Assembly (NCBI RefSeq): GCF_003362725.1
Contig: NZ_QKTV01000002.1
Coordinates: 310,001-374,000 of the forward strand
Length of the DNA stretch: 64,000 nt
Origin: Winogradskyella aurantiaca
GTDB taxonomy: Bacteria > Bacteroidota > Bacteroidia > Flavobacteriales > Flavobacteriaceae
Direction: 5' to 3'
Shown here: piece after piece, positions 1 to 8,974 of the stretch
Layout of the letters: each line of letters opens with the position of its first letter
Position numbering within the stretch: position 1 is the first letter of the stretch
Notes under the pieces: model-generated
What the model was told of the DNA's origin: nothing
Seen by the model: the letters and a program-made list of their open reading frames with translations, nothing else
Database searches by the model: none
Position numbers and translations under genes: made by a program

Positions 1-1
1 G

Positions 2-616
2 AATGAATTCAAGGATGACTTTAAAAACCCAAAACTTAATCTTGAATGGTGCTTCAGAAGAGTTCCAAACAATAATTGGTATAAACTTGACAGTAATCAA
101 GGTGTATTGAGAATTACTGGATCGCACATTCCAATTGCAAATCGAAAACAGACCTCACTTATGGGATTTCGGCAGAAGGAGTCCGATTTTGAATATCGCA
201 GTAAACTCTCTTTCAATCCTTCTAATGTAGGGTCTAAAGCAGGTATCTCCTTATATCAAAAGGATGACAACTACATCAATTTTTTACTCAGGAAAACTTC
301 AGCTAGTACCCTGACTCTAGTTATAGAAATTGCCTCAGAAGGAAAGGTGGTTGTTCTTAACGCTGAAAATCCAATTACTAACTACCAAGGGATTATTGAA
401 TTTAAAGTTATTTCTATGAATGGACAATATGAGTTCTTATACAGACTCAATGATAAGATCGCTTTTAAGAAGTTTCATTCCATGAAAGCCAATATTATTT
501 TGAGTAAAGGTTACACCGGAGCTTATTTAGGTCTGTACTGCCATTCACCCAATATTGATTCCTCTGATTTCATGGAGGTAGATTGGGTTCATGCTGATTG
601 GATGGTTAGAGATTAA
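2..616 (+). CDS. C-terminal part of a GH43-type glycoside hydrolase (5' end outside window)
   Basis: The frame is open from the window edge to the TAA at 614-616, giving about 204 residues. An internal TTG at 107 is not the start, because the conserved domain begins before it with LEWCFRRVPNNNWY. The pattern (NLEW near the start, GYLRI-like strand, SLMGFRQ, FEYRSKLSF, AGISLYQ, and an aromatic-rich end) matches the beta-sandwich (concanavalin-like) domain that follows the five-bladed propeller in GH43 xylosidase/arabinosidase enzymes. The catalytic propeller would lie upstream and is not visible, so substrate cannot be told. The gene meets the histidine kinase gene tail to tail with a 4-base overlap. 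The family call rests only on the accessory domain. Confidence 0.75.
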   Translation, partial: NEFKDDFKNPKLNLEWCFRRVPNNNWYKLDSNQGVLRITGSHIPIANRKQTSLMGFRQKESDFEYRSKLSFNPSNVGSKAGISLYQKDDNYINFLLRKTSASTLTLVIEIASEGKVVVLNAENPITNYQGIIEFKVISMNGQYEFLYRLNDKIAFKKFHSMKANIILSKGYTGAYLGLYCHSPNIDSSDFMEVDWVHADWMVRD

Positions 617-2343
617 ACTACTTGCTGTTGCTTTTTACAGTAAAAACTCAACAAATTATGAAGCTCATTAACATTGAAAGGTTTGCTTAGATAGCCGTTC
701 ATTTTATAACGTTCGGTCTTATCCTGAATCTCAGATTTCATAAATGCTGTAAGTGCAATAATTGGTATCATAGACTTTGATTCATCATCTAGTTTACGAA
801 TGGCTCGTGTGGTTTCATAACCATCGAGAATTGGCATTTGCAAGTCCATAAGGATTAGGTCAAAATCTTCGTCTTTATATACCTTAAGCAACTCCGATCC
901 ATTTTTAGCAATCTTATATGTAACGTCCCATTTTTTAAATAGTTTTCTCAACAAAAGCGCATTCAAATTATTATCTTCTGCTACAAGTACTTTCAAATTT
1001 ATTTTTTCTGTTTTAGCAATGTAGTTTGTGTTAAAAGCCACTTGTTTTGTAGAGGGTTTAAATTCAATATCGAACCAAAATTTAGAACCCTTTCCAATTT
1101 CACTCTGTAAATGAAGATTACTATCTTGAATTTTTAACAGTTGTTTACTTATGTAGAGTCCCAAACCAGAACCACCATAAAGCTTAGAAGTATCTTTATT
1201 GGCCTGGACAAAGCTCTTAAAAATATCCTTCTGCTTGTCGTAAGAAACGCCTATACCAGTATCCTCAACTTCAAATCTTATGGTTTGGTGACCATCAACA
1301 TTCTTGAGGCTAATAACATTGAGCGTTACTCCTCCTTTATCAGTAAACTTAAATGCATTACTTAAGAGGTTTTTAATGACCTGACTCAATTTCAAGCTAT
1401 CCCCACGTAACATAAACGGTATGTCCTTGTCTATCCTGGTATTAAAGAATAGCTTCTTAGAGGAAGCCGACAATTTAAAGTGCAGCTGAATATTCTGAAC
1501 TAGTTCAGCCATATTAAAATCATCCTCATCCAATGACATTTCTTCTGACTTCAATTTATTTAGGTCTAAAAGATCATTTATCAAGGCTAATAAATGCTCA
1601 CTTGAATACTTTAATACCTGAAGATTTTCCAATTGCTCTGGTAAAAACTTTTCCATTAACAAGATTTCAGACATTCCTATAACAGCGTTCAATGGTGTCC
1701 TGATTTCATGCGACATGGTCGATAGAAATTCATCTTTGGTTTTGTTCGCATTATTCAATTCTATTTCAGTCTCCTTTAACTGAGTAACATCAGTCATAGT
1801 ACCAATAGTCCCGCTAGGATTCCCATATTCATCATAATTTAAAATAAACCTTAATTGAATCCATGTTTTCTCGCCTGATGGCTTAAAATATTTAAAAATG
1901 GTAGTGTAATCTTTATGCTGAGATTTAAAGAATTGGTTAAGTCTTAATTTCTCACGACGATTTATACCAGTGAGTAAGTCTCGATAGTTAGTATTAAGCG
2001 CCTTATCAATTGGAATACCAATGAGTTCTTCCCAGGCTTTATTTAGGTACTTGAAGTTACCTTCCAAATCGGTTTTGAAGATTACACCCTCAATGTTATT
2101 GACTATAGAGTCTAATTTTGACTCAACATTATGAATCTGCCTTTTTAGAGTCTTATTGGCCTTAAATAACTCATTGGAACTGCGCTCTAAGATATTCTCA
2201 ACATGAGAAATATCACTGTCAAAGTCCTTGTAGGCAACATTAACAGCTTCAAAAAACTGAGAATACCTCTCAAGTTCTGCGTCTGAAAATTCGGCCTTTT
2301 TTATTTGCCGTTTTAAAAGCCTATGTAAGTTTTGATTTTTCAT
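613..2343 (-). CDS. Hybrid sensor histidine kinase (PAS-HisKA-HATPase-REC)
   Basis: 576 residues, with no membrane segment or signal peptide, so it is probably cytoplasmic. Order of parts: an N-terminal coiled-coil-like region (about 1-75), a PAS/PAC domain (about 76-195), HisKA with the phospho-acceptor His212 in FLSTMSHEIRTPLN, a HATPase with N-box (Asn329), DTGIGV and GGSGLGL boxes, and a receiver domain with the likely phospho-acceptor Asp500 in LILMDLQMP and Lys554. No output domain follows, so the signal must pass to another protein by phosphorelay. It overlaps the upstream FIST gene by 4 bases (ATGA), which implies co-transcription and translational coupling. I infer that the FIST protein is its signal input. 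The target is unknown. Confidence 0.93.
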   Translation of the reverse strand: MKNQNLHRLLKRQIKKAEFSDAELERYSQFFEAVNVAYKDFDSDISHVENILERSSNELFKANKTLKRQIHNVESKLDSIVNNIEGVIFKTDLEGNFKYLNKAWEELIGIPIDKALNTNYRDLLTGINRREKLRLNQFFKSQHKDYTTIFKYFKPSGEKTWIQLRFILNYDEYGNPSGTIGTMTDVTQLKETEIELNNANKTKDEFLSTMSHEIRTPLNAVIGMSEILLMEKFLPEQLENLQVLKYSSEHLLALINDLLDLNKLKSEEMSLDEDDFNMAELVQNIQLHFKLSASSKKLFFNTRIDKDIPFMLRGDSLKLSQVIKNLLSNAFKFTDKGGVTLNVISLKNVDGHQTIRFEVEDTGIGVSYDKQKDIFKSFVQANKDTSKLYGGSGLGLYISKQLLKIQDSNLHLQSEIGKGSKFWFDIEFKPSTKQVAFNTNYIAKTEKINLKVLVAEDNNLNALLLRKLFKKWDVTYKIAKNGSELLKVYKDEDFDLILMDLQMPILDGYETTRAIRKLDDESKSMIPIIALTAFMKSEIQDKTERYKMNGYLSKPFNVNELHNLLSFYCKKQQQVV

Positions 2344-3464
2344 TCTGACAGCGTAGTAATTGTCATTGTTTGATTGTGCAATTCACAAGGTGAGAATTTA
2401 CCAAATGGTGCAATCTCGCCATATGAGTAAAAACCAGTAATTTTTGGTTTTTCACCTAAAGTCTCTCTTACAACTTCAACTTCTTCCTCAACCAACTGTT
2501 TTAACACCAACCTTCTTCCCACACAACTAATTAAAATAGCCAATTCAGCTTGCTGATTGGCAGCTTCCATAGCCTTTATGGCTGAATCTTCCGCACCACC
2601 AATTAATCGGTTTACATTTGCTTTCATAAGTCTAACATAGGACCCCTCTGGAATGTTACCAGCAAAGGTTAAACTTTGTGCTTCTTCATCAACGGCTAAA
2701 ATGGTTCTAACCACAGGCTTATCACTTTCATTAAGCCTCATACTGAGAGGAAAAAGTAATCCAGAGCTTGGAAGATTTTTAGCATTTTCGCCAAGGAATG
2801 ATTTGTATAATTCAAGAGCAGGTAAACCATCAAGTTCGTAAAGAACATTATTCTCTGAGCGCGTTACTATTCGTTCAATACCGAAACTATCCCAACCACC
2901 TTTAGAGCTAAATCCTACCTTTAAAGATTTACCATAAAAACCGAGACCTACAACTACATTATCCGATATCACATTATTATTTATAACAAAAGTTTCCTTA
3001 AAGTCAGCACCATCACCTGCCAATCCTCCTGTAATACTTGTCGACTTTAAAATTGACTTCAATCCGTTGACTAATTCTGCACCATTAACATTTAAACCGT
3101 CACTAAAAACAAGGACATGTTGTAAATCGTCTTGTTGTAATGCATTGGCCAATTCAATCCCAGCATCTCTACTCGCAGAGGACTCTGATATTTCAACTTC
3201 ATACAGTTGAGGTGTTACGCGTTCCAATTCTACAATTGTCAACGACACTGTATCATCTACGACCTTAACATCTGAAATTTCTCCAGCTGTTGAGCAACCA
3301 GTTATACATGCATTTGGATAGTCTGCATGTAATTGATCTACCAACTGTTGTTTTTTATCAAAATTTGGAGATACAAATAAGATAAATAAATTGGGCTGTA
3401 TGGTTATATTTTTTAGGGTATCAGACCACGTTGCCCTGTGCAAAGTTAACTGCTCGACTTTCAT
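2340..3464 (-). CDS. FIST domain sensory protein (FIST_N + FIST_C)
   Basis: 374 residues, soluble. The N-terminal half holds the FIST core with ITGCSTAGEI (about 54-63), SDGLNVNGAEL and ITGGLAGDG (about 144-152). The C-terminal half (about 215-355) is FIST_C, containing ALELYKSFLGE and a GAEDSA segment. FIST domains are a known input module of signalling proteins, thought to bind small ligands such as amino acids. Here the domain is a stand-alone protein encoded directly before a hybrid kinase with a 4-base overlap, so the two very likely form a split sensor. The ligand cannot be read from sequence. Confidence 0.9.
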   Translation of the reverse strand: MKVEQLTLHRATWSDTLKNITIQPNLFILFVSPNFDKKQQLVDQLHADYPNACITGCSTAGEISDVKVVDDTVSLTIVELERVTPQLYEVEISESSASRDAGIELANALQQDDLQHVLVFSDGLNVNGAELVNGLKSILKSTSITGGLAGDGADFKETFVINNNVISDNVVVGLGFYGKSLKVGFSSKGGWDSFGIERIVTRSENNVLYELDGLPALELYKSFLGENAKNLPSSGLLFPLSMRLNESDKPVVRTILAVDEEAQSLTFAGNIPEGSYVRLMKANVNRLIGGAEDSAIKAMEAANQQAELAILISCVGRRLVLKQLVEEEVEVVRETLGEKPKITGFYSYGEIAPFGKFSPCELHNQTMTITTLSE

Positions 3465-3559
3465 AAGTAGGTATATTAAAATTGGGCAAACACACTTTAT
3501 CGATAAAAAATGTATTTCGTCGAAGATATTACAAAAAAAACAATTTCCAAATTTTTTAA

Positions 3560-3588
3560 CAAAAAAAGCGAAGATTTTTTCTTCGCTA
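3560..3588 (-). terminator. Rho-independent terminator after the PLP-dependent synthase gene
   Basis: A perfect 8-base stem AGCGAAGA/TCTTCGCT (3567-3574 and 3580-3587) encloses a 5-base T loop. On the minus strand it is followed by seven T residues (A run at 3561-3567). It lies 27 bases beyond the stop codon of the cysteine synthase-like gene and before the FIST operon. Confidence 0.8.
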
Positions 3589-3614
3589 TTATCTAAATAT
3601 GAGAGACTTAGATG

Positions 3615-4595
3615 CTATTCTATGAAGCCCTGAGCTTTCATCCAGTCATCATTAAACATTTTGCCAACATAGCGACTTCCGTGATCGTGAAAAAGCACCA
3701 CCACCACATCTTCAGGCTTAAAATGCTCCTTGAGTTGTAATACCCCTTTTATAGCTGCACCAGCCGAGTTACCCAAGAACATACCTTCTTCTTTCGCTAG
3801 TTTCTGCGTATAGACAGCAGCATCTTTATCGGTAACCTTGGTAAAGCCATCTATAACATCAAAGTTCACATTTGCTGGTAATATATCTTCACCTATCCCT
3901 TCTGTGATATAAGGATAAATTTCATTTTCGTCGAAAATACCTGTCTCGTGGTATTTCTTAAATACAGAACCATAGGTGTCCACCCCCCATATTTTAACGT
4001 TAGGATTCTTCATTTTTAAGTAAGTACCAACCCCTGAAATAGTTCCTCCAGTTCCAACTCCAACAATAAAATGCGTCACTTTACCATCTGTTTGTTCCCA
4101 GATTTCGGGTCCTGTTGTTTTAAAATGACCTTTGGTATTACTTGGATTGTCATATTGATTAACATACCATGAATTTGGGGTTTCTTCGCCAAGACGTTTG
4201 GAGACTGAATAGTAGCTTCTTGGATCTTCAGGATGTACATCTGTTGGGCACACAACTACCTCAGCACCTAAGGCCTTTAGTATATCTACCTTCTCTTTGG
4301 ATTGCTTGTCAGTAGTTACAAAAATGCACTTATAGCCCTTAACAATTGCCGCTAAAGCCAGGCCCATTCCGGTATTTCCAGAGGTGCCTTCAATTATGGT
4401 TCCACCAGGTTGCAAACGCCCATCTTCTTCAGCATCTTCAACCATCTGCAAAGCCATACGATCCTTAACAGAATTCCCGGGATTAAAGGTTTCATACTTT
4501 GCCAACACCAAACATGGTAAATCCTCGGTTAGTTTATTAATCTTAACCAGTGGGGTATTACCAATAGTTCCTAATATATTTTCTGCGTATTCCAA
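3615..4595 (-). CDS. PLP-dependent cysteine synthase / cystathionine beta-synthase family enzyme
   Basis: 326 residues, the length of the catalytic core of fold-type II beta-replacing enzymes (O-acetylserine sulfhydrylase, cystathionine beta-synthase without regulatory domains). Visible are the Schiff-base lysine Lys44 in NSVKDRMAL, the substrate loop TSGNTG (71-76), the phosphate-binding glycines GVGTGGTISG (about 178-187) and a late GNSAGAA segment. It would make cysteine from O-acetylserine and sulfide, or condense serine with homocysteine. The GIGEDILPAN stretch resembles cystathionine beta-synthase more than CysK, but I cannot decide between them. It is monocistronic, with its own promoter box and terminator. 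Confidence 0.88.
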   Translation of the reverse strand: MEYAENILGTIGNTPLVKINKLTEDLPCLVLAKYETFNPGNSVKDRMALQMVEDAEEDGRLQPGGTIIEGTSGNTGMGLALAAIVKGYKCIFVTTDKQSKEKVDILKALGAEVVVCPTDVHPEDPRSYYSVSKRLGEETPNSWYVNQYDNPSNTKGHFKTTGPEIWEQTDGKVTHFIVGVGTGGTISGVGTYLKMKNPNVKIWGVDTYGSVFKKYHETGIFDENEIYPYITEGIGEDILPANVNFDVIDGFTKVTDKDAAVYTQKLAKEEGMFLGNSAGAAIKGVLQLKEHFKPEDVVVVLFHDHGSRYVGKMFNDDWMKAQGFIE

Positions 4596-4635
4596 TCTCT
4601 TTTCTTTACTAGCCTTTGGGCATTAAAAAACGCTG

Positions 4636-4643
4636 CAAATTTA
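4636..4643 (-). promoter_or_regulatory. Putative -7 promoter box (TAAATTTG) of the PLP-dependent synthase
   Basis: On the minus strand TAAATTTG matches the Bacteroidota -7 consensus TAnnTTTG and lies 41 bases before the ATG. No clear TTG -33 box is seen at the usual spacing, so this is a moderate call. Confidence 0.45.
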
Positions 4644-4697
4644 GTTTAAATAAATGAGCCTTGGAGGATTTTGGTGGTAATTAACGGCAATATAACC

Positions 4698-5930
4698 TTA
4701 GTCAAATCTAATGGCTTTAACTGGTGATATACGGGTTACAATTACACTAGGCACAATCAACATAAATAAGCAAAGACAAAATGTTCCAAGGTTTAAGTAA
4801 AGCACATAATCAAGGCTCAAATAAACTGGTGCTTCTGTGACATAGTAGTTATCTGGATTCAAAGGAAATAATTTAAAATATTTCTGAATGAACAATAGTC
4901 CAAGACCAATAATATTACCCCACAGTAATCCAAGACCAATGAGATAGGCTGCATTATAAAGAAAGACCTTTCGTATTCCCCAGTCGGAGTGTCCAAGAGC
5001 TTTAAGGATACCTATCATCTGAGTTCGTTCAAGTATAAGGACTAAAAGTGCCGTAATCATGTTTATCCCTGCAACAAGAATCATTATGGCAATAATCGCA
5101 TAAATGTTGTTATCAAAAATCTTTATCCACTCGAAAATGACGAAGTACTTGTCCGACACTGTGGTAGCATTTAGAGTGGAGGGAATTTCAGCATATATTT
5201 CATCACCTTTTTCCACCAACTCATTGTAGCTACTTATAAACACTTCGAAACCACCAACCTGATCCGAATCCCATCGATTCAATCGCTGAATATGTCTTAA
5301 ATCGACCAGGCAATATTTTTCGTCAAGTTCCTGAAATCCTGAATTATAGATTCCAACTATTTCAAAACTTCGTATTCGCGGTGGTCTGTCTAAATCTTCA
5401 CCAAATAGCATTTGAAACTTATCACCAACTTTAAACTCCATTCTGTTAGCCAAATAACTAGAGATCAGGGTTTCATTGTTGATTTTATCCTCATAAACCG
5501 GTAACCTACCCTCAACTAAAAATTCTTGAAAACTTGTCCATCTAAAATCTTTCCCAACTCCTTTGGCTATAGCACCTTCAAATCCATCAAGAGTTCTAAT
5601 AACACCGAACTTGGTAGCAACACCTTGTATGTGTTCTATACCATCAACGGATTTGAATTCCGGATAAAAATCTTGTTCCAGTGAAATTGGTACTTGAGAC
5701 TCGTCTGAAGCATTAGCATCAAAATTATTTATGATGACATGCCCATTAAATGCCACAACTTTTTCCCTTATTTTCTTTTGAAGTCCAAAACCCGTAGCTG
5801 TTGCTACTAACATTACAATTATCCCTATAGCAATCGCAACAATTCCTATTTTAATTATTGGCCCCGAAACACTATTTTTATACGTTTTGCTACCAATTAT
5901 GCGTTGTGCTATAAAGCGTTCGAAATTCAA
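4698..5930 (-). CDS. LolC/LolE-type ABC transporter permease (FtsX/MacB fold)
   Basis: 410 residues with the classic four-helix layout: one helix near residues 25-48, a large extracytoplasmic domain (about 50-270), then three helices (about 275-300, 322-350, 375-400). The start MNFERFIAQRI and the end RISPVKAIRFD are typical of lipoprotein-releasing system permeases. The family extracts lipoproteins from the inner membrane for passage to the outer membrane. No ATPase gene is adjacent, so it must use a partner encoded elsewhere. Its ATG lies only 9 bases from the divergent NamZ-like gene start. Confidence 0.85.
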   Translation of the reverse strand: MNFERFIAQRIIGSKTYKNSVSGPIIKIGIVAIAIGIIVMLVATATGFGLQKKIREKVVAFNGHVIINNFDANASDESQVPISLEQDFYPEFKSVDGIEHIQGVATKFGVIRTLDGFEGAIAKGVGKDFRWTSFQEFLVEGRLPVYEDKINNETLISSYLANRMEFKVGDKFQMLFGEDLDRPPRIRSFEIVGIYNSGFQELDEKYCLVDLRHIQRLNRWDSDQVGGFEVFISSYNELVEKGDEIYAEIPSTLNATTVSDKYFVIFEWIKIFDNNIYAIIAIMILVAGINMITALLVLILERTQMIGILKALGHSDWGIRKVFLYNAAYLIGLGLLWGNIIGLGLLFIQKYFKLFPLNPDNYYVTEAPVYLSLDYVLYLNLGTFCLCLFMLIVPSVIVTRISPVKAIRFD

Positions 5931-5939
5931 ACTTCTCAG

Positions 5940-7169
5940 ATGACTTTTAAGTTGCTCAAAAATACTGTTTTATTTATTTTCTTAACCTCAATTTCATGCA
6001 AGGATAGTATTAATCTAGGTGCTGTAAATAAAATACAAGTATCAAAAGACAGTATTAGTGAATTAATAGTTGGTGCTAATCGTACCGAACTCTATTTACC
6101 CTTAATAGAAAATAAGTCTGTGGCTTTGGTGGCCAACCAAACGAGTGTCGTTTTTAAAGAATCACAGAAACACTATACTCACTTAGTAGATTCTTTAATT
6201 GCTTCCAATATCAACTTAAAAAAAGTATTTGCGCCTGAACATGGATTTAGAGGGAAAGCCGATGCTGGGGAACTTGTTGAAGATGGCTTTGATACTAAAA
6301 CAGGTTTGCCTATTGTCTCATTGCATGGAAAAAACAAAAAACCAAATTCTGAAAGTTTAAAAGGGATTGATGTTGTTGTTTTTGATATTCAGGATGTAGG
6401 CGCACGGTTTTATACCTATATCTCAACCCTTCACTATGTTATGGAGGCCTGTGCCGAACATAAAATTCCCGTAATTGTATTAGACAGACCAAATCCCAAC
6501 GGTAATTATGTAGATGGGCCTGTATTGGAAGAGGAACACAGTAGTTTTTTGGGTATGCATCCAATACCATTAGTTCATGGCATGACCATTGGTGAATATG
6601 CACAGATGATTAATGGCGAAGAATGGCTGTCTAATGGAATTAAGTGTGATATCACCGTTGTACCAATTGCAAATTATCAACACCAAAGTCATTACAGTCT
6701 ACCGATAAGACCATCGCCTAATTTACCTAATGACCAATCCATAAAACTATATCCAAGCTTAGGTTTATTTGAAGGTACTAATATTAATGCTGGTCGAGGA
6801 ACCGAGTTTCAATTTCAAAGGTATGGGGCACCATTTCTAGATGAAAATCACTATAGTTTTAGCTATACTCCAGTACCAAATTTCGGGTCTAAGTATCCGA
6901 AACACAAAAATGAAGTTTGTTATGGTGACGACTTATCTACGAGAGTTTTTGAAAGAGGTTTTTCATTGAGATTCCTATTGGAAGCTTATGATAATTGTAC
7001 CGACAAGAGCAAATTTTTCAACACCTCAAATTTCACAGCTCATGCGGGCACTGAAAAGCTTCAAAAACAAATTGAAAGTGGATTGAGCGAAAAAGAAATT
7101 AGATTGAGTTGGACCAGAGATCTTGAACAATTTAAGATCAAAAGAAAAAAATATCTTTTGTACCCTTAA
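5940..7169 (+). CDS. DUF1343 / NamZ-type exo-beta-N-acetylmuramidase lipoprotein
   Basis: 409 residues from the ATG at 5940. An in-frame ATG at 5904 would lie inside the divergent permease gene and put 12 polar residues before the signal peptide, so I reject it. The N terminus MTFKLLKNTVLFIFLTSISC is a lipoprotein signal with the modified Cys at residue 20. The body has the DUF1343 signatures: VALVANQTS, FAPEHGFRG, VVFDIQDVGARFYTY, LDRPNPNG, RPSPNLPN and LFEGTNINAGRGTEFQFQ. Known members (NamZ) cut N-acetylmuramic acid from peptidoglycan fragments. This one would act in the periplasm or at the outer membrane in cell-wall recycling. Confidence 0.88.
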   Translation: MTFKLLKNTVLFIFLTSISCKDSINLGAVNKIQVSKDSISELIVGANRTELYLPLIENKSVALVANQTSVVFKESQKHYTHLVDSLIASNINLKKVFAPEHGFRGKADAGELVEDGFDTKTGLPIVSLHGKNKKPNSESLKGIDVVVFDIQDVGARFYTYISTLHYVMEACAEHKIPVIVLDRPNPNGNYVDGPVLEEEHSSFLGMHPIPLVHGMTIGEYAQMINGEEWLSNGIKCDITVVPIANYQHQSHYSLPIRPSPNLPNDQSIKLYPSLGLFEGTNINAGRGTEFQFQRYGAPFLDENHYSFSYTPVPNFGSKYPKHKNEVCYGDDLSTRVFERGFSLRFLLEAYDNCTDKSKFFNTSNFTAHAGTEKLQKQIESGLSEKEIRLSWTRDLEQFKIKRKKYLLYP

Positions 7170-7216
7170 GGTAATTTCACAAAACCAATATAAGTTGTTT
7201 TATACGATTGTGACTT

Positions 7217-8059
7217 TTAATTATCAGAATCAGCCGATAAGGTTGGTCGGTCATACTTTTGAAAAGGTTGCTTTAATAGATCTACAACATTACTGTTTTT
7301 TACCTCATCAGGAAATACGTCAACCCCATAGACAATCTTTTCTCTGTCCAAATACATATAAGTCCCTAATAAGCGATCCCAAATGCTAAAAATATTACCG
7401 TAATTGGCATCTGTATAGGGTAACCTGTAATGGTGATGTATCTTATGCATATCTGGCGACACAAACACATAGCTAATGGCCTTATCCACAGATTTTGGCA
7501 TTCTTATGTTAGCGTGTGTCAATTGTGTAAAGATCACTGATAATGATTGATATAAGAAGACCAAAGCAATAGGAGTTCCCACGATAAACACTCCCAAAAG
7601 TGTAAACGTAAATCGAATAACACTCTCAAGAGGGTGGTGCCTGTTACCAGTAGTGGTATCTACTTTGTGATCTGTATGATGTACTAAATGTACCATCCAC
7701 AAAGGTTTCACCCGATGTTCTACTAGATGGGCCAAATAGGCTCCAAAAAAATCAAGTAATAAAACACCTACTAAAGCATAAAGCCAAAGGGGCATAGCTG
7801 GCAACCAGTTAATGATCCCAAAATTATTCGCCTCCACCCAATCAGCCGTCTTTAATAACAAAAATGCCAGTCCAAAATTGATTACTATGGTGGTAAAGGT
7901 GAAAAAGAAGTTAGGTAGAGCATGACGCCATTTCTTGTAATTAAATTTAAATAATGGAATGGCACCTTCTAACAACCAAAAAAATGTAATACCTCCAACT
8001 AATAATATGCTTCTGTGCAATGATGGTATTGTCCTGAAATATTCAATTATGTTTTCCAC
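7217..8059 (-). CDS. Fatty acid hydroxylase / sterol desaturase family membrane enzyme
   Basis: 280 residues, polytopic, with helices near 15-35, 45-70, 85-110 and 150-180. It carries the histidine clusters of membrane di-iron hydroxylases: HLVEH, HLVHHTDH and HHxLE-like NRHHPLES in the middle, and HKIHHHYRLPYTDANYG near residue 210-226. Family members hydroxylate or desaturate lipid chains, sterols or carotenoids, using oxygen. The substrate is not evident. It abuts the next upstream gene of the minus strand with no gap, and both may belong to an operon with the YkgJ-type gene. A second, shorter member of the superfamily lies at 46144. Confidence 0.85.
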   Translation of the reverse strand: MENIIEYFRTIPSLHRSILLVGGITFFWLLEGAIPLFKFNYKKWRHALPNFFFTFTTIVINFGLAFLLLKTADWVEANNFGIINWLPAMPLWLYALVGVLLLDFFGAYLAHLVEHRVKPLWMVHLVHHTDHKVDTTTGNRHHPLESVIRFTFTLLGVFIVGTPIALVFLYQSLSVIFTQLTHANIRMPKSVDKAISYVFVSPDMHKIHHHYRLPYTDANYGNIFSIWDRLLGTYMYLDREKIVYGVDVFPDEVKNSNVVDLLKQPFQKYDRPTLSADSDN

Positions 8060-8974
8060 TTAGTTTCTCAAATTTTTATAAATGAAATTCGCCTCTTTCA
8101 TATTTACTAAAGATACTTCTGTTTTCCATTCCTGAACATTCTCTACATCATTAAGGAGCTTATAGGACGTAAAGTATAAGAATGCTCTTAATTTTTTATT
8201 TGCAGAAGACATGTTATCGCTATCGAGTCTTTTAAGTCGTCTCAATACCTTGCGAGGGTTATTTAAAACAAGTTCCTGTTTGATTCTAACTAATTCGCAA
8301 CGTATTTCGAGATTCGTTTTATCAGCTTCGTTGATATTTTCTAAAAATGTCTCAGCTTCATCTAAATATATATTGGACAGTTCTATAATTTCAGGCCTTA
8401 TTTCTTCAGAACTGTATATGGAAAAATCTATATACTTAGCCCCAAGGTAGAAGGCCGAATAAAAGTCTTTTTTACGATCATAATTCCGCAGTTCCTGGTC
8501 CAACATTTTAGTATTTAGAGCATACTTATTGACAAAATCCTGAAAGTTAAAATAGTTATAATTGACATAGGCTGTATTGAGAATGTTCCCACCAGCGTCC
8601 ATTATTTTAATAGAATCATCACGAAATAACTGCAGATAACCATAGGAACGTTTATCTTTTATCTGAGCATACATATCGTCATAGGAGGTTTCATTCAACA
8701 ATACTGGAACAAACATGTCCCAAATAATCTCGTTTATTTCTTCACTTAAAAGTAAATCTTTGATAAAAATGGTTCTTCCATTCTGATCTTTTATAAATAC
8801 CGGTAATTCGTACTGGGTGGCCTCTTCCCACATGACAAATAGCATTTTATTTTGTGTCACGGCCAGCCTTTTTGCTACATCAAGAGATTTCATCCACTCC
8901 TGTGCTTTAACTTTTGGAATACTAAATAGAGCTAGTACGAATACAAATACTATAATTTTTGACAGGTCTCTCAT
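8060..8974 (-). CDS. Secreted protein of unknown function, thioredoxin-like N-terminal part
   Basis: 304 residues from the ATG at 8974, which overlaps the stop codon of the upstream gene as ATGA. An upstream in-frame ATG at 9025 lies inside that gene and would precede the signal peptide with 17 polar residues. The start MRDLSKIIVFVFVLALFSIPKVKAQ is a signal peptide ending at VKAQ. The next part (EWMKSLDVAKRLAVTQNK) resembles the entry of thioredoxin-like domains that begin with W..ld.A...Ak..nK, but there is no CxxC. The C-terminal half is helical and charged. No catalytic residues are recognised, so the function is unknown. Confidence 0.72.
   Translation of the reverse strand: MRDLSKIIVFVFVLALFSIPKVKAQEWMKSLDVAKRLAVTQNKMLFVMWEEATQYELPVFIKDQNGRTIFIKDLLLSEEINEIIWDMFVPVLLNETSYDDMYAQIKDKRSYGYLQLFRDDSIKIMDAGGNILNTAYVNYNYFNFQDFVNKYALNTKMLDQELRNYDRKKDFYSAFYLGAKYIDFSIYSSEEIRPEIIELSNIYLDEAETFLENINEADKTNLEIRCELVRIKQELVLNNPRKVLRRLKRLDSDNMSSANKKLRAFLYFTSYKLLNDVENVQEWKTEVSLVNMKEANFIYKNLRN

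Noticed and set aside
5904-5939. An upstream ATG for the NamZ-like gene
   Set aside because: It lies within the divergent permease gene and would put polar residues before the lipoprotein signal, so the ATG at 5940 is preferred.
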